Assembly (NCBI RefSeq): GCF_029227915.1
Contig: NC_079884.1
Span: 31,188,001 to 31,252,000, forward strand
Source of the DNA: Hydractinia symbiolongicarpus
Taxonomy: Eukaryota > Cnidaria > Hydrozoa > Anthoathecata > Hydractiniidae
DNA length: 64,000 bases
Reading direction: 5' to 3'
A model generated the notes under the pieces. It was not told the DNA's origin and ran no database searches. It saw nothing but the letters and a program-made list of their open reading frames with translations. Each line of letters starts with the position of its first letter. Position 1 is the first letter of the stretch. A program made the position numbers and the translations under genes. Of this stretch, positions 22,501-35,700 are shown one piece after another.

Positions 22501-24009
22501 TGCGATTTCCCGTAAATCCCGGACTCGGCCCGTATAGTCAAAAGTATACAAAGAAAGTACCCAGGGAGTAAACTCATTTCACAAACGATTTTTTAAATTA
22601 TTATTTCACCACTAAAGCCCATGAGACTTGTAGTTTTTAAAAATGTTTTCATTTTTGATGAGACGCTGAATAAAAGAAGTTTAATCGCCGGCAAACGAAA
22701 ACCCGCGTTTTCCCGTAAATCCCGGACTCGGCCCGTATAGTCAAAAGTATACAAAGAAAGTACCCAGGGAGTAAACTCATTTCCCGAACGATTTTTTAAA
22801 TTATATTTTCACCACTAAAACGCATGAGACTTGTAGTTTTTAGAAATGTTTTCATTTTTGATGAGACGTTAGTGAAAGTGGTTTAATCGCTGGCAAACGA
22901 AAACCCGCGATTTCCCGTAAATCCCTGGCTTGGCCCGTTTAGTCGAATGTATACAAAGAAAGTACCCTGTGAGTAAACTCATTTCCAAAACGATTTTTTA
23001 AATTATTATTTCACCACTAAAACGCATGAGACATGTAGTTTTCAAAAATGTTTTCATTTTTAATTAGCCGTTGAATAAAAGAAGTTTAATCACCGGCAAA
23101 CGAAAACGCGCGATTTCCCGTGAATCCCGGACTCGGCCGTATAGTCAAAAGTATACAAAGAAAGTACCCAGGGAGTAAACTCATTTCCCGAACGATTTTT
23201 TAAATTATATTTTCACCACTAAAACGCATAAGACTTGTAGTTTCCAGAAATGCTTTCATTTTTGATGAGACGCTTAGTGAAAGTGGTTTAATCGCCGGCA
23301 AACGAAAACCCGCGATTTCCCGTAAATCCCGGTCTAGGCCCGTTTAGTCGAATGTATACAAAGAAAGTACCCTGTGAGTAAACTCATTTCCAGAACGATT
23401 TTTTAAATTATTTTTTCACCACTAAAACGCATAAGACTTGTAGTTTTTAAAAATGTTTTCATTTTTGATGAGACGCTGAATAAAAGAAGTTTAATCGCCG
23501 GCAAACGAAAACCCATGATATCCCGTAAATCCCGGGCTTGGCCCGTATAGTCAAAAGTATCCAAAAAAGTACCCAGGGAGTAAATTCATTTCCCGAACGA
23601 TTTTTTAAATTATTTTTCACCACTAAAACGCATGAGACTTGTAGTTTTCAAAAATGTTTTCATTTTTGATGAGACGCTGAATAAAAGAAGTTTAATCGCC
23701 GGGAAACGAACACCTGTGATTTCCCGTAAATCCCGGACTCGGCCCGTATAGTCAAAAGTATACAAAGAAAGTACCCAGGGAGTAAACTCATTTCACAAAC
23801 GATTTTTTAAATTATTATTTCACCACTAAAGCCTATGAGACTTGTAGTTTTTAAAAATGTTTTCATTTTTGATGAGACGCTGAATAAAAGAAGTTTAATC
23901 GCCGGCAAACGAAAACCCGCGTTTTCCCGTAAATCCCGGACTCGGCCCGTATAGTCGAAAGTATGCAAAGAAAGTACCCAGGGAGTAAACTCATTTTACA
24001 AACGATTTT

Positions 24010-26740
24010 TTAAAATATTATTTCACCACTAAAGCCCATGAGACTTGTAGTTTTTAAAAATGTTTTCATTTTTGATGAGACTCTGAATAAAAGAAGTTTA
24101 ATCGCCGGCAAACGAAAACCCGCGTTTTCTCGTAAATCCCGGATTCGGCTCGTATAGTCAAAAGTATACAAAGAAAGTACCCAGGGAGTAAACTCATTTC
24201 CCAAACGATCTTTTATATTATTATTTCACCACTAAAGCCCATGAGACTTGTAGTTTTAAAAATGTTTTCATTTTTGATGAGACGCTGAATAAAAGAAGTT
24301 TAATCGCCGGCAAACGAACACCTGTGATTTCCCGTAAATCCCGGGCTTGGCCCGTAGAGTCGAATGTATACAAAGAGAGTACCCAGGGAGTAAACTCATT
24401 TCCCGAACGATTTTTTAAATTTTTTTTTCACCACTAAAACGCATGAGACGTGTAGTTTTCAAAAATGTTTTCATTTTTGATGAGACGCTTAATGAAAGAG
24501 GTTTAATCGCCGGCAAACGAGAACCCGCGATTTCCCGTAAATCCCGGGATTGGCCCGTATAGTCGAATGTATACAAAGAAAGTACCCTGTGAGTAAACTC
24601 ATTTCCAGAACGATTTTTTAAACTATTTTTTTACCACTAAAACGCATAAGACTTGTAGTTTTTAAAAATGTTTTCATTTTTGATGAGACGCTGAATAAAG
24701 GAAGTTTAATCGCCGGCAAACGAAAACCCGCAATTTCCCGTAAATCCCGGGCTTGGCCCTTATAGTCAAAAGTATACAAAGAAAGTACCCAGGGAGTAAA
24801 CTCATTTCCCGAACGATTTTTTAAATTATTTTTTCACCACTAAAACGCATGAGACTTGTAGTTTTCAAAAATGTTTTCATTTTTGATGAGACGCTGAATA
24901 AAAGAAGTTTAATCGCCGGCAAACGAAAACCCGCCATTTCCCGTAAACCTTGGACTCGGCCCGTATACTCAAAAGTATACAAAGAAAGTACCCAGGGAGT
25001 AAACTCATTTCCCGAACGATTTTTTATATTATTTTTTTACCACTAAACGCATGAGACTTGTAGTTTTCAAAAATGTTTTTATATTTGATGGGACACTGAA
25101 TAAAGGAAGTTTAATCGCCGGCAAACGAAAATCCGCGATTTCCCGTAACTCCCGGGCTTGGCCCGTATAGTCGAATGTATACAAAGAAAGTACCCAGGGA
25201 GTAAATTCATTTCCCGAACGATTTTTTAAATTATTTTTCACCACTAAAACGCATGAGACTTGTAGTTTTCAAAAATGTTTTCATTTTTGATGAGACGTTA
25301 CTGAAAGTGGTTTAATCGCTGGCAAACGGAAACCCGCGATTTCCCGTAAATCCCTGGCTTGGCCCGTTTAGTCGAATGTATACAAAGAAAGTACCCTGTG
25401 AGTAAACTCATTTCCAAAACGATTTTTTAAATTATTATTTCACCACTAAAGCCCATGAGAGTTGTAGTTTTCAGAAATGTTTTCATTTTTGATGAGACGC
25501 TTAGTGAATGTGGTTTAATAGCCGGCAAACGAAAACCCGCGATTTCCCGTAAATCCCGGGCTTGGCCCGTTTAGTCGAATGTATACAAAGAAAGTACCCT
25601 GTGAGTAAACTCATTTCCAGAACGATTTTTTAAATTATTTTTTCACCACTAAAACGCATAAGACTTGTAGTTTTTAAAAATGTTTTCATTTTTGATGAGA
25701 CGCTGAATAAAAGAAGTTTAATCGCCGGCAAACAAAAACCCGTGATATCCCGTAAATCCCGGGCTTGGCCCGTATAGTCAAAAGTATCCAAAAAAGTACC
25801 CAGGGAGTAAATTCATTTCCCCAACGATTTTTTAAATTATTTTTCACCACTAAAACGCATGAGACTTGTAGTTTTCAAAAATGTTTTCATTTTTGATGAG
25901 ACGCTGAATAAAAGAAGTTTAATCGCCGGCAAACGAACACCTGCGATTTCCCGTAAATCCCGGACTCGGCCCGTATAGTCAAAAGTATACAAAGAAAGTA
26001 CCCAGGGAGTAAACTCATTTCACAAACGATTTTTTAAATTATTATTTCACCACTAAAGCCCATGAGACTTGTAGTTTTTAAAAATGTTTTCATTTTTGAT
26101 GAGACGCTGAATAAAAGAAGTTTAATCGCCGGCAAACGAAAACCCGCGTTTTCCCGTAAATCCCGGACTCGGCCCGTATAGTCAAAAGTATACAAAGAAA
26201 GTACCCAGGGAGTAAACTCATTTCCTAAACGATCTTTTAAATTATTATTTCACCACTAAAACCCATGAGACTTGTAGTTTTTAAAAATGCTTTCATTTTT
26301 GATGAGACGCTGAATAAAAGGAGTTTAATCGCCGGCAAACGAAAACGCTCGATTTCCCGTACATCCCAGACTCGGCCCGTATAGTCAAAAGTATACAAAG
26401 AAAGTACCCAGGGAGTAAACTCATTTCCCGAACGATTTTTTAAATTATATTTTCACCACTAAAACGCATGAGACTTGTAGTTTTTAGAAATGTTTTCATT
26501 TTTGATGAGACGTTAGTGAAAGTGGTTTAATCGCTGGCAAACGAAAACCCGCGATTTCCCGTAAATCCCTGGCTTGGCCCGTTTAGTCGAATGTATACAA
26601 AGAAAGTACCCTGTGAGTAAACTCATTTCCAAAACGATTTTTTAAATTATTATTTCACCACTAAAACGCATGAGACATGTAGTTTTCAAAAATGTTTTCA
26701 TTTTTGATGAGCCGTTGAATAAAAGAAGTTTAATCACCGG
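24010..26740 (+). repeat. Segment duplicated at 31.9-34.6 kb (offset 7,899)
   Basis: About 24,010-26,740 recurs at 31,909-34,640 with constant offset 7,899, almost base for base; GGCCCTTATAG near 24,757 faces GGCCCGTATAG. The segment is missing from the unit at 28,870-29,740, so that unit is a shortened derivative. A further 1,215-bp duplication (GCCGTTGAAT at 26711 and 27926) explains why the first interval is 4,860 and not 3,644. Confidence 0.83.
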
Positions 26741-29700
26741 CAAACGAAAACGCGCGTTTTCCCGTAAATCCCAGACTCGGCCCGTATAGTCAAAAGTATA
26801 CAAAGAAAGTACCCAGGGAGTAAACTCATTTCCTAAACGATCTCTTAAATTATTATTTCACCACTAAAACCCATGAGACTTGTAGTTTTCAAAAATGTTT
26901 TCATTTTTGATGAGACGCTTCATGAAAGATTTTAATCGCCGGCAAACGAAAACCCGCGATTTCCCGTAAATCCCGGGATTGGCCCGTGTAGTCGAATGTA
27001 CACAAAAAAAGTACCCTGTGAGTAAACTCATTTCCAGAACGATTTTTTAAATTATTTTTTCACCACTAAAACGCATGAGACTTGTAGTTTTCAAACTTGT
27101 TTTCATTTTTGTTGAGACGCTGAATAAAAGAAGTTTAATCGCCGGCAAACGAACACCTGCGATTTCCCGTAAATCCCGGACTCGGCCCGTATAGTCAAAA
27201 GTATACAAAGAAAGTACCCAGGGAGTAAACTCATTTCACAAACGATTTTTTAAATTATTATTTCACCACTAAAGCCCATGAGACTTGTAGTTTTTAAAAA
27301 TGTTTTCATTTTTGATGAGACGCTGAATAAAAGAAGTTTAATCGCCGGCAAACGAAAACCCGCGTTTTCCCGTAAATCCCGGACTCGGCCCGTATAGTCA
27401 AAAGTATACAAAGAAAGTACCCAGGGAGTAAACTCATTTCCTAAACGATCTTTTAAATTATTATTTCACCACTAAAACCCATGAGACTTGTAGTTTTTAA
27501 AAATGTTTTCATTTTTGATGAGACGCTGAATAAAAGGAGTTTAATCGCCGGCAAACGAAAACGCTCGATTTCCCGTACATCCCAGACTCGGCCCGTATAG
27601 TCAAAAGTATACAAAGAAAGTACCCAGGGAGTAAACTCATTTCCCGAACGATTTTTTAAATTATATTTTCACCACTAAAACGCATGAGACTTGTAGTTTT
27701 TAGAAATGTTTTCATTTTTGATGAGACGTTAGTGAAAGTGGTTTAATCGCTGGCAAACGAAAACCCGCGATTTCCCGTAAATCCCTGGCTTGGCCCGTTT
27801 AGTCGAATGTATACAAAGAAAGTACCCTGTGAGTAAACTCATTTCCAAAACGATTTTTTAAATTATTATTTCACCACTAAAACGCATGAGACATGTAGTT
27901 TTCAAAAATGTTTTCATTTTTGATGAGCCGTTGAATAAAAGAAGTTTAATCACCGGCAAACGAAAACGCGCGATTTCCCGTGAATCCCGGACTCGGCCGT
28001 ATAGTCAAAAGTATACAAAGAAAGTACCCAGGGAGTAAACTCATTTCCCGAACGATTTTTTAAATTATATTTTCACCACTAAAACGCATAAGACTTGTAG
28101 TTTCCAGAAATGCTTTCATTTTTGATGAGACGCTTAGTGAAAGTGGTTTAATCGCCGGCAAACGAAAACCCGCGATTTCCCGTAAATCCCGGGCTAGGCC
28201 CGTTTAGTCGAATGTATACAAAGAAAGTACCCTGTGAGTAAACTCATTTCCAGAACGATTTTTTAAATTATTTTTTCACCACTAAAACGCATAAGACTTG
28301 TAGTTTTTAAAAATGTTTTCATTTTTGATGAGACGCTGAATAAAAGAAGTTTAATCGCCGGCAAACGAAAACCCATGATATCCCGTAAATCCCGGGCTTG
28401 GCCCGTATAGTCAAAAGTATCCAAAAAAGTACCCAGGGAGTAAATTCATTTCCCGAACGATTTTTTAAATTATTTTTCACCACTAAAACGCATGAGACTT
28501 GTAGTTTTCAAAAATGTTTTCATTTTTGATGAGACGCTGAATAAAAGAAGTTTAATCGCCGGGAAACGAACACCTGTGATTTCCCGTAAATCCCGGACTC
28601 GGCCCGTATAGTCAAAAGTATACAAAGAAAGTACCCAGGGAGTAAACTCAATTCACAAACGATTTTTTAAATTATTATTTCACCACTAAAGCCTATGAGA
28701 CTTGTAGTTTTTAAAAATGTTTTCATTTTTGATGAGACGCTGAATAAAAGAAGTTTAATCGCCGGCAAACGAAAACCCGCGTTTTCCCGTAAATCCCGGA
28801 CTCGGCCCGTATAGTCGAAAGTATGCAAAGAAAGTACCCAGGGAGTAAACTCATTTTACAAACGATTTTTTAAAATATTATTTCACCACTAAAGCCCATG
28901 AGACTTGTAGTTTTTAAAAATGTTTTCATTTTTGATGAGACTCTGAATAAAAGAAGTTTAATCGCCGGCAAACGAAAACCCGCGTTTTCTCGTAAATCCC
29001 GGATTCGGCTCGTATAGTCAAAAGTATACAAAGAAAGTACCCAGGGAGTAAACTCATTTCCCAAACGATCTTTTATATTATTATTTCACCACTAAAGCCC
29101 ATGAGACTTGTAGTTTTAAAAATGTTTTCATTTTTGATGAGACGCTGAATAAAAGAAGTTTAATCGCCGGCAAACGAACACCTGTGATTTCCCGTAAATC
29201 CCGGGCTTGGCCCGTAGAGTCGAATGTATACAAAGAGAGTACCCAGGGAGTAAACTCATTTCCCGAACGATTTTTTAAATTTTTTTTTCACCACTAAAAC
29301 GCATGAGACGTGTAGTTTTCAAAAATGTTTTCATTTTTGATGAGACGCTTAATGAAAGAGGTTTAATCGCCGGCAAACGAGAACCCGCGATTTCCCGTAA
29401 ATCCCGGGATTGGCCCGTATAGTCGAATGTATACAAAGAAAGTACCCTGTGAGTAAACTCATTTCCAGAACGATTTTTTAAACTATTTTTTTACCACTAA
29501 AACGCATAAGACTTGTAGTTTTTAAAAATGTTTTCATTTTTGATGAGACGCTGAATAAAGGAAGTTTAATCGCCGGCAAACGAAAACCCGCAATTTCCCG
29601 TAAATCCCGGGCTTGGCCCGTATAGTCAAAAGTATACAAAGAAAGTACCCAGGGAGTAAACTCATTTCCCGAACGATTTTTTAAATTATTTTTTCACCAC

Positions 29701-32700
29701 TAAAACGCATAAGACTTGTAGTTTTCAAAAATGTTTTCATTTTTGATGAGCCGTTGAATAAAAGAAGTTTAATCACCGGCAAACGAAAACGCGCGTTTTC
29801 CCGTAAATCCCAGACTCGGCCCGTATAGTCAAAAGTATACAAAGAAAGTACCCAGGGAGTAAACTCATTTCCTAAACGATCTCTTAAATTATTATTTCAC
29901 CACTAAAACCCATGAGACTTGTAGTTTTCAAAAATGTTTTCATTTTTGATGAGACGCTTCATGAAAGATTTTAATCGCCGGCAAACGAAAACCCGCGATT
30001 TCCCGTAAATCCCGGGATTGGCCCGTGTAGTCGAATGTACACAAAAAAAGTACCCTGTGAGTAAACTCATTTCCAGAACGATTTTTTAAATTATTTTTTC
30101 ACCACTAAAACGCATGAGACTTGTAGTTTTCAAACTTGTTTTCATTTTTGTTGAGACGCTGAATAAAAGAAGTTTAATCGCCGGCAAACGAACACCTGCG
30201 ATTTCCCGTAAATCCCGGACTCGGCCCGTATAGTCAAAAGTATACAAAGAAAGTACCCAGGGAGTAAACTCATTTCACAAACGATTTTTTAAATTATTAT
30301 TTCACCACTAAAGCCCATGAGACTTGTAGTTTTTAAAAATGTTTTCATTTTTGATGAGACGCTGAATAAAAGAAGTTTAATCGCCGGCAAACGAAAACCC
30401 GCGTTTTCCCGTAAATCCCGGACTCGGCCCGTATAGTCAAAAGTATACAAAGAAAGTACCCAGGGAGTAAACTCATTTCCTAAACGATCTTTTAAATTAT
30501 TATTTCACCACTAAAACCCATGAGACTTGTAGTTTTTAAAAATGTTTTCATTTTTGATGAGACGCTGAATAAAAGGAGTTTAATCGCCGGCAAACGAAAA
30601 CGCTCGATTTCCCGTACATCCCAGACTCGGCCCGTATAGTCAAAAGTATACAAAGAAAGTACCCAGGGAGTAAACTCATTTCCCGAACGATTTTTTAAAT
30701 TATATTTTCACCACTAAAACGCATGAGACTTGTAGTTTTTAGAAATGTTTTCATTTTTGATGAGACGTTAGTGAAAGTGGTTTAATCGCTGGCAAACGAA
30801 AACCCGCGATTTCCCGTAAATCCCTGGCTTGGCCCGTTTAGTCGAATGTATACAAAGAAAGTACCCTGTGAGTAAACTCATTTCCAAAACGATTTTTTAA
30901 ATTATTATTTCACCACTAAAACGCATGAGACATGTAGTTTTCAAAAATGTTTTCATTTTTGATGAGCCGTTGAATAAAAGAAGTTTAATCACCGGCAAAC
31001 GAAAACGCGCGATTTCCCGTGAATCCCGGACTCGGCCGTATAGTCAAAAGTATACAAAGAAAGTACCCAGGGAGTAAACTCATTTCCCGAACGATTTTTT
31101 AAATTATATTTTCACCACTAAAACGCATAAGACTTGTAGTTTCCAGAAATGCTTTCATTTTTGATGAGACGCTTAGTGAAAGTGGTTTAATCGCCGGCAA
31201 ACGAAAACCCGCGATTTCCCGTAAATCCCGGGCTAGGCCCGTTTAGTCGAATGTATACAAAGAAAGTACCCTGTGAGTAAACTCATTTCCAGAACGATTT
31301 TTTAAATTATTTTTTCACCACTAAAACGCATAAGACTTGTAGTTTTTAAAAATGTTTTCATTTTTGATGAGACGCTGAATAAAAGAAGTTTAATCGCCGG
31401 CAAACGAAAACCCATGATATCCCGTAAATCCCGGGCTTGGCCCGTATAGTCAAAAGTATCCAAAAAAGTACCCAGGGAGTAAATTCATTTCCCGAACGAT
31501 TTTTTAAATTATTTTTCACCACTAAAACGCATGAGACTTGTAGTTTTCAAAAATGTTTTCATTTTTGATGAGACGCTGAATAAAAGAAGTTTAATCGCCG
31601 GGAAACGAACACCTGTGATTTCCCGTAAATCCCGGACTCGGCCCGTATAGTCAAAAGTATACAAAGAAAGTACCCAGGGAGTAAACTCAATTCACAAACG
31701 ATTTTTTAAATTATTATTTCACCACTAAAGCCTATGAGACTTGTAGTTTTTAAAAATGTTTTCATTTTTGATGAGACGCTGAATAAAAGAAGTTTAATCG
31801 CCGGCAAACGAAAACCCGCGTTTTCCCGTAAATCCCGGACTCGGCCCGTATAGTCGAAAGTATGCAAAGAAAGTACCCAGGGAGTAAACTCATTTTACAA
31901 ACGATTTTTTAAAATATTATTTCACCACTAAAGCCCATGAGACTTGTAGTTTTTAAAAATGTTTTCATTTTTGATGAGACTCTGAATAAAAGAAGTTTAA
32001 TCGCCGGCAAACGAAAACCCGCGTTTTCTCGTAAATCCCGGATTCGGCTCGTATAGTCAAAAGTATACAAAGAAAGTACCCAGGGAGTAAACTCATTTCC
32101 CAAACGATCTTTTATATTATTATTTCACCACTAAAGCCCATGAGACTTGTAGTTTTAAAAATGTTTTCATTTTTGATGAGACGCTGAATAAAAGAAGTTT
32201 AATCGCCGGCAAACGAACACCTGTGATTTCCCGTAAATCCCGGGCTTGGCCCGTAGAGTCGAATGTATACAAAGAGAGTACCCAGGGAGTAAACTCATTT
32301 CCCGAACGATTTTTTAAATTTTTTTTTCACCACTAAAACGCATGAGACGTGTAGTTTTCAAAAATGTTTTCATTTTTGATGAGACGCTTAATGAAAGAGG
32401 TTTAATCGCCGGCAAACGAGAACCCGCGATTTCCCGTAAATCCCGGGATTGGCCCGTATAGTCGAATGTATACAAAGAAAGTACCCTGTGAGTAAACTCA
32501 TTTCCAGAACGATTTTTTAAACTATTTTTTTACCACTAAAACGCATAAGACTTGTAGTTTTTAAAAATGTTTTCATTTTTGATGAGACGCTGAATAAAGG
32601 AAGTTTAATCGCCGGCAAACGAAAACCCGCAATTTCCCGTAAATCCCGGGCTTGGCCCGTATAGTCAAAAGTATACAAAGAAAGTACCCAGGGAGTAAAC

Positions 32701-32788
32701 TCATTTCCCGAACGATTTTTTAAATTATTTTTTCACCACTAAAACGCATGAGACTTGTAGTTTTCAAAAATGTTTTCATTTTTGATGA
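26711..32788 (+). repeat. Clean tandem duplication of 3,039 bp
   Basis: The segment from GCCGTTGAAT at 26711 to about 29749 is followed at once by a second copy from 29750 to about 32788. Both halves carry the private change ACTCAATTCACAAACG (about 28650 and 31689), where the older relatives at about 23790 and 35330 have CATTTCACAAACG. The chimeric monomer at 29705-29750, whose first part matches about 24845 and whose second part matches about 26711, marks the exchange point. Confidence 0.88.
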
Positions 32789-35700
32789 GACGCTGAATAA
32801 AAGAAGTTTAATCGCCGGCAAACGAAAACCCGCCATTTCCCGTAAACCTTGGACTCGGCCCGTATACTCAAAAGTATACAAAGAAAGTACCCAGGGAGTA
32901 AACTCATTTCCCGAACGATTTTTTATATTATTTTTTTACCACTAAACGCATGAGACTTGTAGTTTTCAAAAATGTTTTTATATTTGATGGGACACTGAAT
33001 AAAGGAAGTTTAATCGCCGGCAAACGAAAATCCGCGATTTCCCGTAACTCCCGGGCTTGGCCCGTATAGTCGAATGTATACAAAGAAAGTACCCAGGGAG
33101 TAAATTCATTTCCCGAACGATTTTTTAAATTATTTTTCACCACTAAAACGCATGAGACTTGTAGTTTTCAAAAATGTTTTCATTTTTGATGAGACGTTAC
33201 TGAAAGTGGTTTAATCGCTGGCAAACGGAAACCCGCGATTTCCCGTAAATCCCTGGCTTGGCCCGTTTAGTCGAATGTATACAAAGAAAGTACCCTGTGA
33301 GTAAACTCATTTCCAAAACGATTTTTTAAATTATTATTTCACCACTAAAGCCCATGAGAGTTGTAGTTTTCAGAAATGTTTTCATTTTTGATGAGACGCT
33401 TAGTGAATGTGGTTTAATAGCCGGCAAACGAAAACCCGCGATTTCCCGTAAATCCCGGGCTTGGCCCGTTTAGTCGAATGTATACAAAGAAAGTACCCTG
33501 TGAGTAAACTCATTTCCAGAACGATTTTTTAAATTATTTTTTCACCACTAAAACGCATAAGACTTGTAGTTTTTAAAAATGTTTTCATTTTTGATGAGAC
33601 GCTGAATAAAAGAAGTTTAATCGCCGGCAAACAAAAACCCGTGATATCCCGTAAATCCCGGGCTTGGCCCGTATAGTCAAAAGTATCCAAAAAAGTACCC
33701 AGGGAGTAAATTCATTTCCCCAACGATTTTTTAAATTATTTTTCACCACTAAAACGCATGAGACTTGTAGTTTTCAAAAATGTTTTCATTTTTGATGAGA
33801 CGCTGAATAAAAGAAGTTTAATCGCCGGCAAACGAACACCTGCGATTTCCCGTAAATCCCGGACTCGGCCCGTATAGTCAAAAGTATACAAAGAAAGTAC
33901 CCAGGGAGTAAACTCATTTCACAAACGATTTTTTAAATTATTATTTCACCACTAAAGCCCATGAGACTTGTAGTTTTTAAAAATGTTTTCATTTTTGATG
34001 AGACGCTGAATAAAAGAAGTTTAATCGCCGGCAAACGAAAACCCGCGTTTTCCCGTAAATCCCGGACTCGGCCCGTATAGTCAAAAGTATACAAAGAAAG
34101 TACCCAGGGAGTAAACTCATTTCCTAAACGATCTTTTAAATTATTATTTCACCACTAAAACCCATGAGACTTGTAGTTTTTAAAAATGTTTTCATTTTTG
34201 ATGAGACGCTGAATAAAAGGAGTTTAATCGCCGGCAAACGAAAACGCTCGATTTCCCGTACATCCCAGACTCGGCCCGTATAGTCAAAAGTATACAAAGA
34301 AAGTACCCAGGGAGTAAACTCATTTCCCGAACGATTTTTTAAATTATATTTTCACCACTAAAACGCATGAGACTTGTAGTTTTTAGAAATGTTTTCATTT
34401 TTGATGAGACGTTAGTGAAAGTGGTTTAATCGCTGGCAAACGAAAACCCGCGATTTCCCGTAAATCCCTGGCTTGGCCCGTTTAGTCGAATGTATACAAA
34501 GAAAGTACCCTGTGAGTAAACTCATTTCCAAAACGATTTTTTAAATTATTATTTCACCACTAAAACGCATGAGACATGTAGTTTTCAAAAATGTTTTCAT
34601 TTTTGATGAGCCGTTGAATAAAAGAAGTTTAATCACCGGCAAACGAAAACGCGCGATTTCCCGTGAATCCCGGACTCGGCCGTATAGTCAAAAGTATACA
34701 AAGAAAGTACCCAGGGAGTAAACTCATTTCCCGAACGATTTTTTAAATTATATTTTCACCACTAAAACGCATAAGACTTGTAGTTTCCAGAAATGCTTTC
34801 ATTTTTGATGAGACGCTTAGTGAAAGTGGTTTAATCGCCGGCAAACGAAAACCCGCGATTTCCCGTAAATCCCGGGCTAGGCCCGTTTAGTCGAATGTAT
34901 ACAAAGAAAGTACCCTGTGAGTAAACTCATTTCCAGAACGATTTTTTAAATTATTTTTTCACCACTAAAACGCATAAGACTTGTAGTTTTTAAAAATGTT
35001 TTCATTTTTGATGAGACGCTGAATAAAAGAAGTTTAATCGCCGGCAAACGAAAACCCATGATATCCCGTAAATCCCGGGCTTGGCCCGTATAGTCAAAAG
35101 TATCCAAAAAAGTACCCAGGGAGTAAATTCATTTCCCGAACGATTTTTTAAATTATTTTTCACCACTAAAACGCATGAGACTTGTAGTTTTCAAAAATGT
35201 TTTCATTTTTGATGAGACGCTGAATAAAAGAAGTTTAATCGCCGGGAAACGAACACCTGTGATTTCCCGTAAATCCCGGACTCGGCCCGTATAGTCAAAA
35301 GTATACAAAGAAAGTACCCAGGGAGTAAACTCATTTCACAAACGATTTTTTAAATTATTATTTCACCACTAAAGCCTATGAGACTTGTAGTTTTTAAAAA
35401 TGTTTTCATTTTTGATGAGACGCTGAATAAAAGAAGTTTAATCGCCGGCAAACGAAAACCCGCGTTTTCCCGTAAATCCCGGACTCGGCCCGTATAGTCG
35501 AAAGTATGCAAAGAAAGTACCCAGGGAGTAAACTCATTTTACAAACGATTTTTTAAAATATTATTTCACCACTAAAGCCCATGAGACTTGTAGTTTTTAA
35601 AAATGTTTTCATTTTTGATGAGACTCTGAATAAAAGAAGTTTAATCGCCGGCAAACGAAAACCCGCGTTTTCTCGTAAATCCCGGATTCGGCTCGTATAG

